From Rotaria sordida (lineage: Eukaryota; Rotifera; Eurotatoria; Philodinida; Philodinidae), in NCBI GenBank assembly GCA_905250125.1, contig CAJNOL010000367.1, positions 1 to 64,000 of the forward strand: a DNA stretch of 64,000 nucleotides, read 5' to 3'. The notes beneath the pieces were generated by a model that had not been told where the DNA came from, did not search any database, and was given only the letters and a program-made list of their open reading frames with translations. Both the position numbers and the translations under genes were made by a program. Positions 26,637-38,343 of the stretch are shown here, piece after piece (within the stretch, counting starts at the first letter, position 1; each line of letters begins with the position of its first letter).

Positions 26637-29600
26637 ATGTCGTATTCACTTCGATTTTGTCTTCATCCATCGATTCTTAAACAAAGTATGTATTGATTCA
26701 AACATAATCTCTATTGATAGTCGTTTCTACCTTGTAGTACGACCTTCATTTTCATTGATACGTTGGAATTCAACAACGACACCGGCTGAGGCAACACCAC
26801 GTAAAATAACAACACATTATACAATTTATCCAAGAGACAAGGACGAACGATGGAAAGGTATTGTTTTTTTTTTGTTTCGATATGAGTAATTTGTCTAGTC
26901 ACATATTATAATATAATGATTTATTAAGAAATTTCTTTTATTTAATTTTCATTTAATATTAATTCTTTATAGATATCAATATGGAACGTTATGCAGAAGA
27001 ATACGATGTAGTTATTGTTGGTGGTGGACCATATATCCTTTTCTTTGTTTCGTTAATTTTATAGTTTTTTTTTTTTTTTATTCTTTTAAAAAATCATCTT
27101 ATTTCCTTAACTACAGTGTACCTGGTCTTTCAGCTGCACTTAAATTGAGACAATTATCTAGTCAACAAAATAAAGAAATACGAGTGTGTGTTGTTGAAAA
27201 AGGTTCAACTATTGGTAAGTAATAAAATAATAAATATTAAAAAAGAAAAAAAATCAAAGTACCGCATTATTATTTGAAGGTGCTCATACATTATCTGGTG
27301 CTTGTATTGAACTACGAGCACTTAATGAATTAATACCAGATTGGAAAGAGAAAGGTGCTCCATTGACTAATACAGTCACTAAAGATCGTTTTTATTTTCT
27401 TACTAAAAATTCGGCAATACCTATTCCAATCTTCAAAGGTAATATAAATTTTGTGATTGATCTTATTATTTAAGTAGAAACTATTTAAGGAGTTCCAATG
27501 TATAATCATGGTAATTATCTTGTTCGTTTGGGTAAATTAACTGCATGGCTTGGTGAACAAGCTGAAGCAGCTGGTGTAGAAATGTATCCAGCAACAGCAG
27601 CTAGCGAAGTTTATATATATATATATTTTTGTTTTTATATTGAAATTTATTTTTTCTAATTATCAAAATTATTTAGATTTTATATCATGATGATGGTAGT
27701 GTTAAAGGTATAGCAACAAATGATGTTGGTATTGCTAAAGATGGTTCACCTAAAGTAATTATTTTCACAAACAAAAAAAATTTAATATCATTTGTATTAT
27801 AACGTTTGTTTTCTTTTTTTTTTATTTGCGAAGGATTCATTTGCACGTGGTATGGAATTACATGCTAAATATACGGTTTTTGCTGAAGGATGTCATGGTC
27901 ATTTGGCTAAACAACTTTATAAAAAATTTGATTTAAGAAAAAATTGTACACCACAAAGTTATGGTATTGGTTTAAAAGAAATATGGGAAGTTGATAAAAG
28001 TAAACATGAGCCAGGTCTTGTTTTACACACAGCTGGATGGCCATTGGTAAGTTGATTTATAACAAAATATCATATTTTAAATAAAACTTAATTGTATTGA
28101 AAATAAAACTTATGAATCTAATTTATAATTCCTACTGAAGTTGATAGTAAACATTTTAAAATATGATTCATAAATAAAAGTTTAATTTAATAAGAATCGT
28201 AATATTTTAAAGTTAACAGATGAATATAAGAGAGTTTAAAAAATTTCATGATCTATTTTATACAAGCGATATTCTTTCTCAATCATAATTAGATTTATTA
28301 TTTTAATTTCATCTTCGATTACAATTGTTTAAACGCTTCAAAACACTATCTCAAGTATGCTCTATTTAATGTCGCATAGGAGAGAACGTATTAATCTAAA
28401 ATATTAACAAAGAATCTAGTGTTTGAACAGCAGATCCAGATCTACTATGCCCTATCTTTTTTATCTGAACGTAATTAAGAGAGCAAAGAAAGCATTTATT
28501 CAGAATTAAATAGATTTCTATAGTATTGACTCACGAGGGAACATTCACAGGTGAGCCTCTTCATTGACCTACATATTATGCTCATATGTAGAGACCGATT
28601 AGATTAGAATAAATTTCAAAGGGTTTGTGCTCTTATTGAGATATCGTAGTTTTAGTAGATTTTTTCTGTAGGTGGTCAGTTTTGAAGTTAAATGATATCT
28701 CCAAATTTGGACCTAAAACTTTGTCAATATGAAAGTCTCCTTTAGACTAGCTGATATGTAAGGTTTCATAATTTTTGGAAACTCCATCTTCGAGATATGA
28801 ATCTTTCAAAATAGATATATGTCTTATATATAATATCTGAAGAGAAGAAGTGCCTTTGTTTGGAAAGACACATGTCTCGAAGATGGAGTCTCCAAAAATT
28901 ATGAAACCTTACATATCAACTAGTCTAATGAAGACCTTTATGTTGACAAAGTTTCAGGTTGAAATACAGCGATATAAACTGGCCTTCTATAGGAAAAATC
29001 CACTAAAAGTTCGATATTTCAATAAGAGCACAAACCATTTGAAATTTATTCTAATCTAATCGGTCTCAACATGTGAGCATAATATGAAAATAAACGAAGT
29101 GGCTCATCTGAGAATGTTCTCCCTCGTAATTTATATAAATTTTTCAAGACTATGAAGCACTTCGGTGCGAAAACAGCGTTTTTTTTCTTGTGAAAATCTA
29201 AAAAAGTAAAGCTTAATTTATGCGATAGTGTTTTTCAAGCTCTACAAAATATCTTGTTTCACTTTTCCATATCTTGACATGAGAATACATTAATACAAGA
29301 AAACTGAATTTTGTGCTCGAAAGTTATTAATGATACATGTTCACAGTATTTGTGTAAAAACTTTTTTACTTTTACTTCTACAACATACATTTGTCTTTGG
29401 TTTTGTTGAGAATTGAATGTTGAGTCTTAGATTAGATTTTATTTTAAACAATTATTTTCATTTGAATTTTTAATTTTCTGTCTTTTTTGTTTCTTAACTA
29501 TTTCATACTCATATTAATATGTTTGTTTTTCGTTTAGGATGCGAATACATATGGTGGTTCATTTATGTATCATATATTAGATAATGATCAACCATTAATT

Positions 29601-30792
29601 CTTGTTGGATATGTTGTATGTATTGTTATCTTAATTCTTTTTGTTTGATTTGTTCTATTTTATTTAGGTTGGTCTCGATTATAAAAATCCATATTTAAAT
29701 CCTTATCAAGAATTTCAACGTTTTAAAACTCATCCAAAAATTCGACCAATATTCGAAAATGGTAAACGTATTGCTTATGGAGCTCGTGCTTTAAATGAAG
29801 GTGGTTATCAGGTATCTAAAAACAAAATCGACAAAAAATATTTTTTTATATCTTCTCATTGTTTTTTTTTTCTTATTTTATTGGCTATTCCAAAACTTTC
29901 ATTTCCTGGTGGTTGTTTAGTTGGATGTAGTCCAGGATTTTTAAATGTACCAAAAATAAAAGGTACACATACAGCAATGAAATCTGGTATGATAGCTGCT
30001 GAAACTATTTTTGATTTATTAATAAAATCAACAGATGAAAATAAAACAAAAGGTATTTTAAGTTTAAAAAAAAAAAAAGAAAGAATTTTATTTTAAATAT
30101 TAAGGTATAGAACCAAGTGATTATGATAATCGTATTAAAAATAGTTGGATATGGAAAGAATTATATAGTGTACGTAATTTTCGTCCAGCATTTAATACAT
30201 CATTAGGTATATTTGGTGGATTACTTTATGGAGCTCTTCATTTTGTATTACGTGGTAAAGAACCATTTACACTTAAACATGAAGGTAAATATTTTGTTGA
30301 ATTATTTTTCATCATTTATATTTTTATGTTTTTTCTTCTATATAAAATAGAACCAGATCATTCTCGTTTAAAAAAAGCTAAAGATTGTCAAGCAATTGAA
30401 TATCCGAAACCTGATAATGTTGTTACATTTGATCTTTTATCAAGTGTTGCATTAACAAATACAAATCACGATCATGATGAACCACCACATTTAACACTTA
30501 AAGATGATAGTGTTCCAACAAATATTAATTTACCTATGTATGATGGACCTGAACAACGTTATTGTCCTGCAGGTAAAAATTTTTTTTTTTGGTTTTTTTT
30601 CATTATTATTTAATTCTTATGATTTTCTTAGGTGTTTATGAATTTGTTGAAAATGATTCTGGTCAACGACAATTACAAATAAATGCACAAAATTGTATTC
30701 ATTGTAAAACATGTGATATAAAAGATCCAACACAAAATATTAATTGGGTTACACCACAAGGTGGAGAAGGTCCAGCTTATAATGGAATGTGA
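26637..30792 (+). CDS. ETFDH: Electron transfer flavoprotein-ubiquinone oxidoreductase
   Basis: About 620 aa (human 617). Exons after the first: 26721-26857, 26973-27032, 27122-27214, 27280-27438, 27490-27608, 27677-27754, 27834-28046, 29538-29615, 29668-29811, 29884-30052, 30105-30284, 30351-30572, 30632-30792. The mitochondrial inner-membrane enzyme passes electrons from ETF (beta-oxidation, amino-acid and choline catabolism) to ubiquinone through FAD and a 4Fe-4S cluster. Visible: [14 protein letters not shown], the FAD loop [62 protein letters not shown] and the cluster ligands NCIHCKTCD, ending [10 protein letters not shown]. Exon 1 (ATG 26637) gives a basic presequence ([15 protein letters not shown]), but its junction is unclear: only a 31-bp intron (26690-26720) keeps the frame. 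One intron is AT-AC and another lacks an AG acceptor. Confidence 0.95.
27033..27121 (+). other. U12-type AT-AC intron in ETFDH
   Basis: The intron begins ATATCCTTTT (27033), has the branch-site consensus TTCCTTAAC at 27103-27111, and ends AC at 27120-27121, about 11 nt beyond the branch adenosine. These are the three hallmarks of a minor-spliceosome intron. Removing it joins cca-t with ct-ggt and restores the flavin-binding loop G-G-G-P-S-G-L-S-A-A. No GT-AG choice does so. Confidence 0.9.
28047..29537 (+). other. Oversized ETFDH intron
   Basis: A 1491-bp intron with normal GT-AG ends, in a gene whose other introns are about 30-115 bp. It contains the foldback element at 28533-29127. Confidence 0.8.
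28533..29127 (+). mobile_element. Foldback MITE inside an ETFDH intron
   Basis: Ends are ACGAGGGAACATTC (28533-28546) and GAATGTTCTCCCTCGT (29112-29127). Arms of about 250 bp are complementary over most of their length; for example GACCGATTAGATTAGAATAA at 28591 is inverted near 29045-29065, and the TATGTAAGGTTTCATAATTTT block at about 28755 is inverted at about 28890. There is no coding content. Its end resembles that of the element at 36991-37727. Confidence 0.8.
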
Positions 30793-31983
30793 ACCATCTT
30801 GTTTTTTTTTTCCTTTTTACAAACATCTTATTCTGTATATCGTGAAAATTATGCAGTAGAGTTTCTTTGTTTTTTTTTCTTTTTGATTAATAACGATAAA
30901 CAAGTATAACTTAAAATTTTCTCATGTTTTACTGTTCGATACATAATAATTTTTTTTTCCGTATTAGATAAATTTCGACGATATGCATTTTATAATAGAA
31001 ATATCGGAAAAATTGTTTTGCTTACAGGTAAAAACTATTTTGAAAAAAGAAATATATTGATTAATGTTAACCATTTTGAGATATACAATGATTCACGAAA
31101 TAATTTGATCAAGTTTTTTTTTCTTTTGACAATTAACGCTAATAAGAATTAGCAAATAGAATTCTGTTTGAATTACTTAGAACGATAGAACAAATAATTC
31201 TCTACAAAATAAAATGTCTCCTAGCTCTCTATGACGTTTATTCATAGAATCTTACGAAAGACATAAAAGTCCGTTTTTTTTCTGTTATTTCATATAGAAA
31301 CATTATTTTTATGCCTTTCATAATATTTGATGTACCTCGGTTCAAAAACGTTGTAGCGAGTGGAGAGATGTTTCATTTTGTAGAGAATTGTTTCCTTTAT
31401 CATTCTGGATAATTTCTATTTGCGAATATCAGAAAATCATTTTCATCGTCGAAAATTCTTTACAATAATCACTATCTGAGAATTCTTATTAGTGTTGATG
31501 GCAGTAGAAATAAATTTGATCGAATAATTTTGAGAATTACTATATATTTAATTCGATACGAAAGAAAAAAAGAAATTTTCTATGTGAAGCTCATGTAATC
31601 AACTAAATGCTAGTTCAAGTTTGTTTCAATTAAACACGTTTTAATCGAGAGAAGTAATTCGATTTATTCTTCTTCATATTTAATAATTTATTGTATAGTG
31701 ATAAAAATATCATATACTTTCTATTGATGACGTAAGCACTATATCAAAGAGTACATATATCATACGACACCTACGCAAACTGAGGACAGTATTTCAACGA
31801 TAATATGATATTTGTTTTTGAGTTTTAAAAAAATTTGAGTTTGATTTTATAACTCTTTCGTCTGTTGTAATAGAAGAAATATATAATACAATTCGATTAA
31901 CAAGTGACAAAAAATTAATCTTTGAATTGTTTGATAATAATAACAGTTAGATCTGACATTGAAATGGTCGAAAGGGTTCTTTT

Positions 31984-32018
<35 letters not shown>

Positions 32019-32916
32019 AATTTTGATTTTTTACGATAAAAAATAAGCATTCGCAAAAAAAAGAATTATTAATAGGTTTGTTTTTATTGATAAAAACAAG
32101 GCGTGCATGCATTTATTTTAAAACATTTTTGCGCTCAAAACATTTCTCTTTCAACTCACACTATAATCTATTCTACGTTGTCTATTTCCGAATGTTCTGT
32201 TGATTTTTTTTTGTCATACCGCTGAATTTTTACTGAAAAAAAAAACATTATGAGAAGGTAGTTCGAAGTTTGTTTTTTTTCGTCGTTCTCTTATAGTGCT
32301 TCGCGTGATAAACACAACTATAGGTGGAGCATTTATGCAATACTATACATAGAATTGGTTTTTTCTTTTCTATTCATCTTTATATAGTCAATCATTTGAG
32401 TCAGACATATATGTGAAGAAAATATAAAACACCAGGTAAAAGTCGCTTTCAAGCATACATCAAGCTTTTCTTTTTTTCTCTATAAAAAATTCGCAATAAA
32501 AGTCTCAATTCGTTTGAGAACTCATATTGACATAGAAAAAAAAAGAGCACATAAAAAACGAGAAGTTTTTTTTTTTTTTTCAATGAAAGCAGAATATTCA
32601 GCGACACAATCAACGAGGTGTTTTGGTGACAAACACTTTTAAATATCTTTCGTCTTCTTCCTTTATTTATTTTCTGTTCTTACACATGTGTAGGAGTTAC
32701 TGAAAGAAAACGAGAAAAAAAAGTAAAAAAAAGAAAAACAACTCCTTTACGATCTTTTTTTTTCCATCTATCATGCTTCACAATTGGTATAACAAACTTA
32801 AGTGCGTTGGTTGTTTTTCTTTTCTTTTTTTCATCTATCTATCAATTAAATAATAACATTAATATTATTTATTAATTTGTTTTTTTTTTCTCTGTAGAAA
32901 ACCAAAAACTTCGTCT
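30793..32916. other. Intergenic region before the U-box array
   Basis: Contains a foldback (31090-31530) and a run of about 33 T (31980-32013). The remainder is T-rich sequence up to the acceptor-like TCTGTAG at 32891-32897, which precedes the first U-box gene. No gene is seen. Confidence 0.5.
31090..31530. mobile_element. Foldback element, ~100-bp arms
   Basis: Left-arm blocks ACGCTAATAAGAATT, GCAAATAGAA, ATTCTCTACAAAAT and ATGTCTCCTAGCTC are inverted on the right as GAGCTA/GTGGAGAGATGT-like, ATTTTGTAGAGAAT, TTCTATTTGC and AATTCTTATTAGTGT (31351-31500). The outermost paired block is near 31095 and 31517 (TTTGATCAA / TTTGATCGAA). The arms are imperfect and no ORF is present. Confidence 0.65.
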
Positions 32917-32987
32917 ATGTCTGGAAAATCTTCAACTTCAACGGTTGATAAACAACAAACTAATATAATTGACAATGCTGAAACTCA

Positions 32988-33027
<40 letters not shown>

Positions 33028-35711
33028 CCTTCTTCTGATACATCAAATTCGGATCCTGTTTTCCTAGAAGCATACGATTGTGCAAAATTAAATCGTGATT
33101 GGCATAAAGTAATTAATGCATTAACGACACATCCCAATTGGTTAATAAAAATTCCTGATGGTTTGTAAAAGAAGAAAACAAAAACAAAAAACAATTTTTT
33201 TTTTCAAATAAAATAAAATTTCTTTTAGGTCGTCAATGGACAATGTTACATCAAATAGTTTTTTCTGGTCATGTCAAACATTTAGATGAAGTTCTTGCAT
33301 TACAAATAAATAATGCGCAATTTCGTCTTCTATTAAAAGCACGAGATGGTAAAACTATACATGAAGTTGCTACTGAACGTTCACATATTCATCCTGGAAT
33401 GTTACGTCGTATTGAACGACTTGTTGTTGTTGATCAATTATTAAATAATGCTAAAGATCGTAAATGGGATTTAGTTAAACAATCTATTACATCACAACCA
33501 GATATTGTTAATGAAAAACCTCCATATCGTCGTTTTTATTTAGCACATCATCTTGCATTTGTTGGACAACTTGATGTATTTAAAGATTTAAGTAAAATTT
33601 GTAAGTTTAATCTTGATTTACTTGCTGGAAATCAAACAGTTGCACAAGTTGCTCGTGAACATAATAAAATACCATTTGCTCAATATATTGAAAGTCTTCA
33701 AACTGAAACAAATGACGATACAAATGATGATACATCATCATTTGATGAACCTGGTGTAACACATTATAGTCCTGGTTTTTATGATGATCCTTGTATATCA
33801 TTCATTCCACCAAATCTTAATTTAAATACTATATTTCCATTGTCAAATCATTCAACAACATATTCCAATAATCATCATCATTATCCACATCATACAACAC
33901 ATAATCCTCATAGTGTTATAAATGATCATCATTTTGCAACACATAGTCTTTATCAAGGTGAAAATCCAACAGCAATGGCAATGCCAACACCAAAAGTAAC
34001 ACATAGTCTTCAAAATTTAACAAATGATAATCATTTTACAACAAAAAGTATTTATCAAGGTGCACATTCGATAACAACATCAATGCCAATGGCAACAGCA
34101 ACACAAAGTCTTCAAAATCAAACAAATAATCAACAATCTACTACAAATAATAGTCATCAAAGTCCATATCCAACAACAGCTCATATGCCAATGCCAACAC
34201 ATACTCAACATAGTACTACATATGGAAATAATAATAATGATAATAAAAAATCTATTAAACCAAAATCAAAACTATCTGAAATGACTAGTCATGAACAAAC
34301 TAAATACGAAGAAACAGCTCAGAAAAATGTTAAAAATATTTCTGAACAAAATTTACTTAATTCAATTACTTGTTGTATTACAAAAACTATACTTCGTGAT
34401 CCAGGTAAGAGATTAACTATGATATTTATAATGAGTAAAACTAATTCTTAATATTCTTCATGTCAAATTTATTTTAATTATAATATTATACCTCTATGAT
34501 ATGAGAAAAAGAACATAATTTACATATGTCTATTAGATTTATTAGATCGAAAAATTATTAATCAGAATTTTTTTATTGTCATTTCGGAAAAAAAGAATTC
34601 CGAAGGCAACTATTTGATATTTAACCCTTTCCGATCAGCTATTACCATTTGACAATATCGAGCCAATATTTCGTGCAAGGTTGATTTGTAGTGATGATAG
34701 TTGATTTTTTAACAATTCGATCCATCCCCAATGCCAGCATTATAGCTCACGTCAAATTGTCTAGAAATTGATATTTGACTTTCATTTGATTTATACACTA
34801 CTGGAGTCGAACAGATTCAAAAGTTCATTTTATCAAAAACTATCCCTAGAAATTTGTCTGTTACATTCTTCATAAATATTCGTTAGTAATTTCGATTTAA
34901 CTATTGGCTAGAGTATAAAAATTGTCTATGTAGAATAATTTTTAGAACTATATAAATCTCTAAAACTTATTATTTAAGAGAATTTTCAAATTTAGGAAAA
35001 ATGACACTTTATTCTAAAATTGAACTACCTATAAAATCTATATATTGAATTAAAAATTCAAATACATTATAATCAAAATCGAGTTGATATTATGTTTAAT
35101 CAAACACAATCTGGAGTGTGGATGTTAGTAGAAGCTTTGTATTCATCTACAATTACATCCAAAACAAATATCAATTTCTACACAATGTGACGAACACTGT
35201 AAGACTAGTATAGTTAAATCTTGTCAGAAAAAAGTCGGACACCGCTAACTACTTTCGTTCTCGAGTTACTCAAAAAACACTTATACTCATTTGATTTTCG
35301 CGATGATACTACTATCATGTAAACATTCTTACCAATCGAGAATTTTCTTTTCATGTTTCATTCGTTCACTTCTGAGGGTATGGATGTAGGCGTGCGAAAA
35401 GACTATCCAAATACATCATTCACACACTCACTCTATCATTCTTAACAGAAACTTTAAAGAACAAAGACGAAAAAATGAATTTTTATTTTCTGATATCATA
35501 TTGAACTATTTGTTATTCTACAGTTGTGGCTGCTGATGGTTTTACGTATGAACGAGAAGCTATTACCAAATGGTTCGAACATTCAAATCGTAGTCCAATG
35601 ACAAATCAAGAACTCGATAACCTTGAATTAAAACCAAATTATGCTATTAAATCAATTCTACAATCGTTACAAGGTGCCAACTCTTTGCCTACGAAACCTG
35701 ACAAAAAATGA
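32917..35711 (+). CDS. U-box/ankyrin-like protein 1 of tandem array
   Basis: Exons 32917-33160, 33229-34404 and 35524-35711 give 535 aa. The N-terminus has an Ala run coded by GCA repeats (32992-33025). Ankyrin-like helical hairpins follow, starting HPNWLIKIPDGRQWTMLHQ and including the family signature NEKPPYRRFYLAHHLAFVG (about residue 170). A long His/Asn/Thr/Met linker (about 240-440) contains two imperfect copies of a ~33-residue unit (H-F-T-T-K/H-S-L/I-Y-Q-G...S-L-Q-N). The C-terminal U-box begins NSITCCITKTILRDPG and continues VVAADGFTYEREAITKWFE...RSPMTNQEL. U-boxes recruit E2 enzymes, so a ubiquitin-ligase role is likely. The 1119-bp intron splits the U-box after DPG. The AG of TCTGTAG lies 19 bases before the ATG. 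Confidence 0.88.
34405..35523 (+). other. Oversized intron splitting the U-box of gene 1
   Basis: 1119 bp, GTAAGA to ...TTCTACAG, phase 1. A small inverted motif, GTCGGACACCG, sits near 35233. I could not define an inserted element, but the size is far above the ~65-bp norm and the position matches the equally large intron in gene 2. Confidence 0.7.
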
Positions 35712-35962
35712 AATACTAATATTTAATAAATGTTATAGTACTAAGTAGTTATTCGTTGCACTTTGTATAAGCTTATATTTACATGTGATATTGCACATAA
35801 TGATACTCTGTTCGATCAGTGTTGTTAACAAAAAAACAAAAAAAAAAAGGATGCATCCGATATTTTCTTCTTTTTTTGATATTTGTAATAAATAATTCTT
35901 GTAAATCAAGTAATTTCTTTTGTTTTTCTTTTTTTATCTTCAGATTTATATTTGAATAAATT

Positions 35963-38148
35963 ATGAATGAAACAGAATTTTTACAAAAAGCAATTGATAA
36001 TGCGAGAAATTTTCAAAATTTTCCCGATGTTCTCATGGCAGTTAGTCTTCATCCGGAATGGTTAACTATGATTCCGGAAGATCGAAAATGGGCAATTTTA
36101 CATCAAATTATACTCTCTGGTAATGTTAATCATTTGGATCAATTACTTGCTTTACAAAAATCCAATAAAAATTTTCGTTTATTAACTAATACACGTGATA
36201 ATTACACTATATTAGCTATAACTGCGCTTCGTACAGATACACCAGATATGAAAAACCGTATTCAACAATTAATTAAACTTGATGAAATGCTTAATTATGC
36301 TAAAGATTGTGAATGGGATAAATGTTATGAAATAATTAAAGAAAATCCAAGTTTTGTTAATGAAAAACCACCATATCGTCGTTATTATTTAATTCATCAT
36401 ATGGCATGTGCAAATGCTATTGAACAATTTGAACGTTTTAAAGAAATTAAAAATTGTATATTTAATTTAAATTTACGAGCTGATAGAAAAAAAATTAATA
36501 TTATTGCTCGAGAAGAAAAGCAACCAAAATTTGCTGATTATATTGAAAAATCTTATCCAAGTTTATTAGATAAAGATGATTCTACTTTTAATGATTTATA
36601 TAAAGCATCAGAAGAAGCTAAAAAACGTACAGATACTATAAATGCTGTGATGGAACAAAAAAATATAGTCAAAGATTTAGATAATGATCTTATGGGTGAA
36701 CCAATTAAAATGAAGAATCGAGCTGAAGTAATGCTACATATGAATGAAATACGAACTCAACAAGAAAATGAACTAAAAAACAAAAGTAATCAAGCTTCGA
36801 AAACTGAAAAAGACATAGATCCAGAAATGTTGATTGATAATCTTACGTGTCCTCTTACACTTACTGTATTTATTGATCCAGGTAAACTTCATGAAAAAAA
36901 AAAGAGTTTTCGCTTAGTTTTTATCTACTAAACAGAATGAACAAACATTTTTGCTGAGCTCGTATATTGCATATACAAAACGACGCACTAACGAGAGGAA
37001 AGTTCTTAAGTGTAACGCGCAAATAAAACTGATATTTTATTCATAATTAAGACAAATGGAAGCTTACAAGGGTCCATTCCTATGCATTTGTTATTAAAGT
37101 TTTATTGGATTTTTTCATCTTTGCCAAAGTGTTGGTGAAAAAAATCAAAGTACAGAATTTCACCCTGAAAATTTGTCTAATGGTAGGTCTTATAGACCTT
37201 CGCATGTTCTGAAATTTTCAGCCTAAAGGGATGTCTCCTTCTTGAGATATTAAATGTCGAAAAATAATCATCTGTCACAAGAAAAGGTCAGAAAGTCCAG
37301 TGTTTTCAATATTCAGGACATTCTAAAGTATACGAGACCTACCTATGGGCAAAATTTTAGGTTAGAATTTCATAATTCGATTATTTCACAAATACCTTGT
37401 CAGAGATAAAAAAAATAAAATAAAATTGTAATTACTTTGGAAAGACAGTGCATGAAGACGAACTCTTACAGATTTCTACTAGTCTCATTAGAACTCATTG
37501 GGTCTAAAATGTTCGGACTCTCGGTTGAACCGTACTTTGATACTCAATGAAATTTTCTAATCAGAATTGGATAGTCGCTGTGAAGATACAAGGTACTTTT
37601 TTCGAGATTTTGTTCTCAGTGACCAGCATACTTTACACATTTCTCAGACGACTACAGCTCATCAGGTCCAAAATTCTTGGACTTGACAGATTCTATTGAC
37701 GAGTCACATTTGGGAATGTTCCCTCGTAAAACAAAACAGAGATATTATCTTTGCAATAATAAAATGGAATAAACAAATCTCAGTTTGATAAATTATTCTT
37801 CAGTTTAGATATCTGACTAATTAGATTGAATAAGCAATTCAAATGAGTTTATTTGAATAGTAAAAACATTTGAAATAAATAATTTTTAAAGCTTGAATTT
37901 TCTCGGATAAAATGATTATTCACTATTAATTAGAATTAAATTATTATTACTTTTTTTTAAATAAAATAAAATCTATTTCTTCATTAGTGATTGCTGCTGA
38001 TGGATTTACCTATGAACGTTCAGCAATTACAACTTGGCTTAAAAATAATGATCGTTCACCAATGACAAATCAAAAACTTCCTAATAAAGATCTTAATCCA
38101 AATACAGTGATTAAACAAATTATTAATGCTCTTAATCTTAAATCTTAA
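35963..38148 (+). CDS. U-box/ankyrin-like protein 2 of tandem array
   Basis: Exons 35963-36881 and 37988-38148 give 359 aa. The layout is as in the neighbouring paralogue but without the long linker: HPEWLTMIPEDRKWAILHQ near residue 30, the signature NEKPPYRRYYLIHHMACAN near 133, then a charged helical stretch. The U-box begins LIDNLTCPLTLTVFIDPG (about 287) and continues VIAADGFTYERSAITTWLK...DRSPMTNQKL, ending NALNLKS. The U-box intron (1106 bp) is at the same codon and phase as in gene 1, so the two share this gene structure. The ATG follows an acceptor-like TTTTATCTTCAG by 19 bases. The gap from the previous stop is 251 bp. Confidence 0.9.
36991..37727 (+). mobile_element. Foldback element in the intron of U-box gene 2
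   Basis: The right end GAATGTTCCCTCGT (37714-37727) matches the ends of the 28533-29127 element. The left end is probably TAACGAGAGGAAAGTTC near 36990, an imperfect inversion. Internally, AATGGTAGGTCTTATAGACC (about 37180) is inverted, imperfectly, as GAGACCTACCTATGGGCAAAATTTT (about 37338). The same internal words occur in the 46.96-47.6 kb foldback. Confidence 0.65.
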
Positions 38149-38343
38149 GTTCTGATTATTATTTCTATTCATTTTTTCTTTACTTCAATAAGCACAGAGA
38201 ATGAAGAATTGATTCTTTTTTTTTGTAAATTTTGATACCATCTGTGATATAAATTTAATTTTTAAAAATACTCAGAATTTTTTCTATTAATTAAAAAAAA
38301 AGAAGAAACATATTCTTTTTGATTTATTTATTTTTTCTAGATA

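Noticed and set aside
27033-27115. GT-AG reading of the third ETFDH junction using the AG in CTACAG
   Set aside because: It inserts YILFF-like residues and destroys the conserved GGGPxGLSAA loop; the AT-AC model is exact.
31847-32112. Poly-lysine frames
   Set aside because: They are produced by the ~33-bp T run read on the minus strand.
33243-33245. Internal ATG as start of U-box gene 1
   Set aside because: The conserved HPNWL..IP..R.W..LHQ unit spans the upstream junction, so exon 32917-33160 belongs to the gene.
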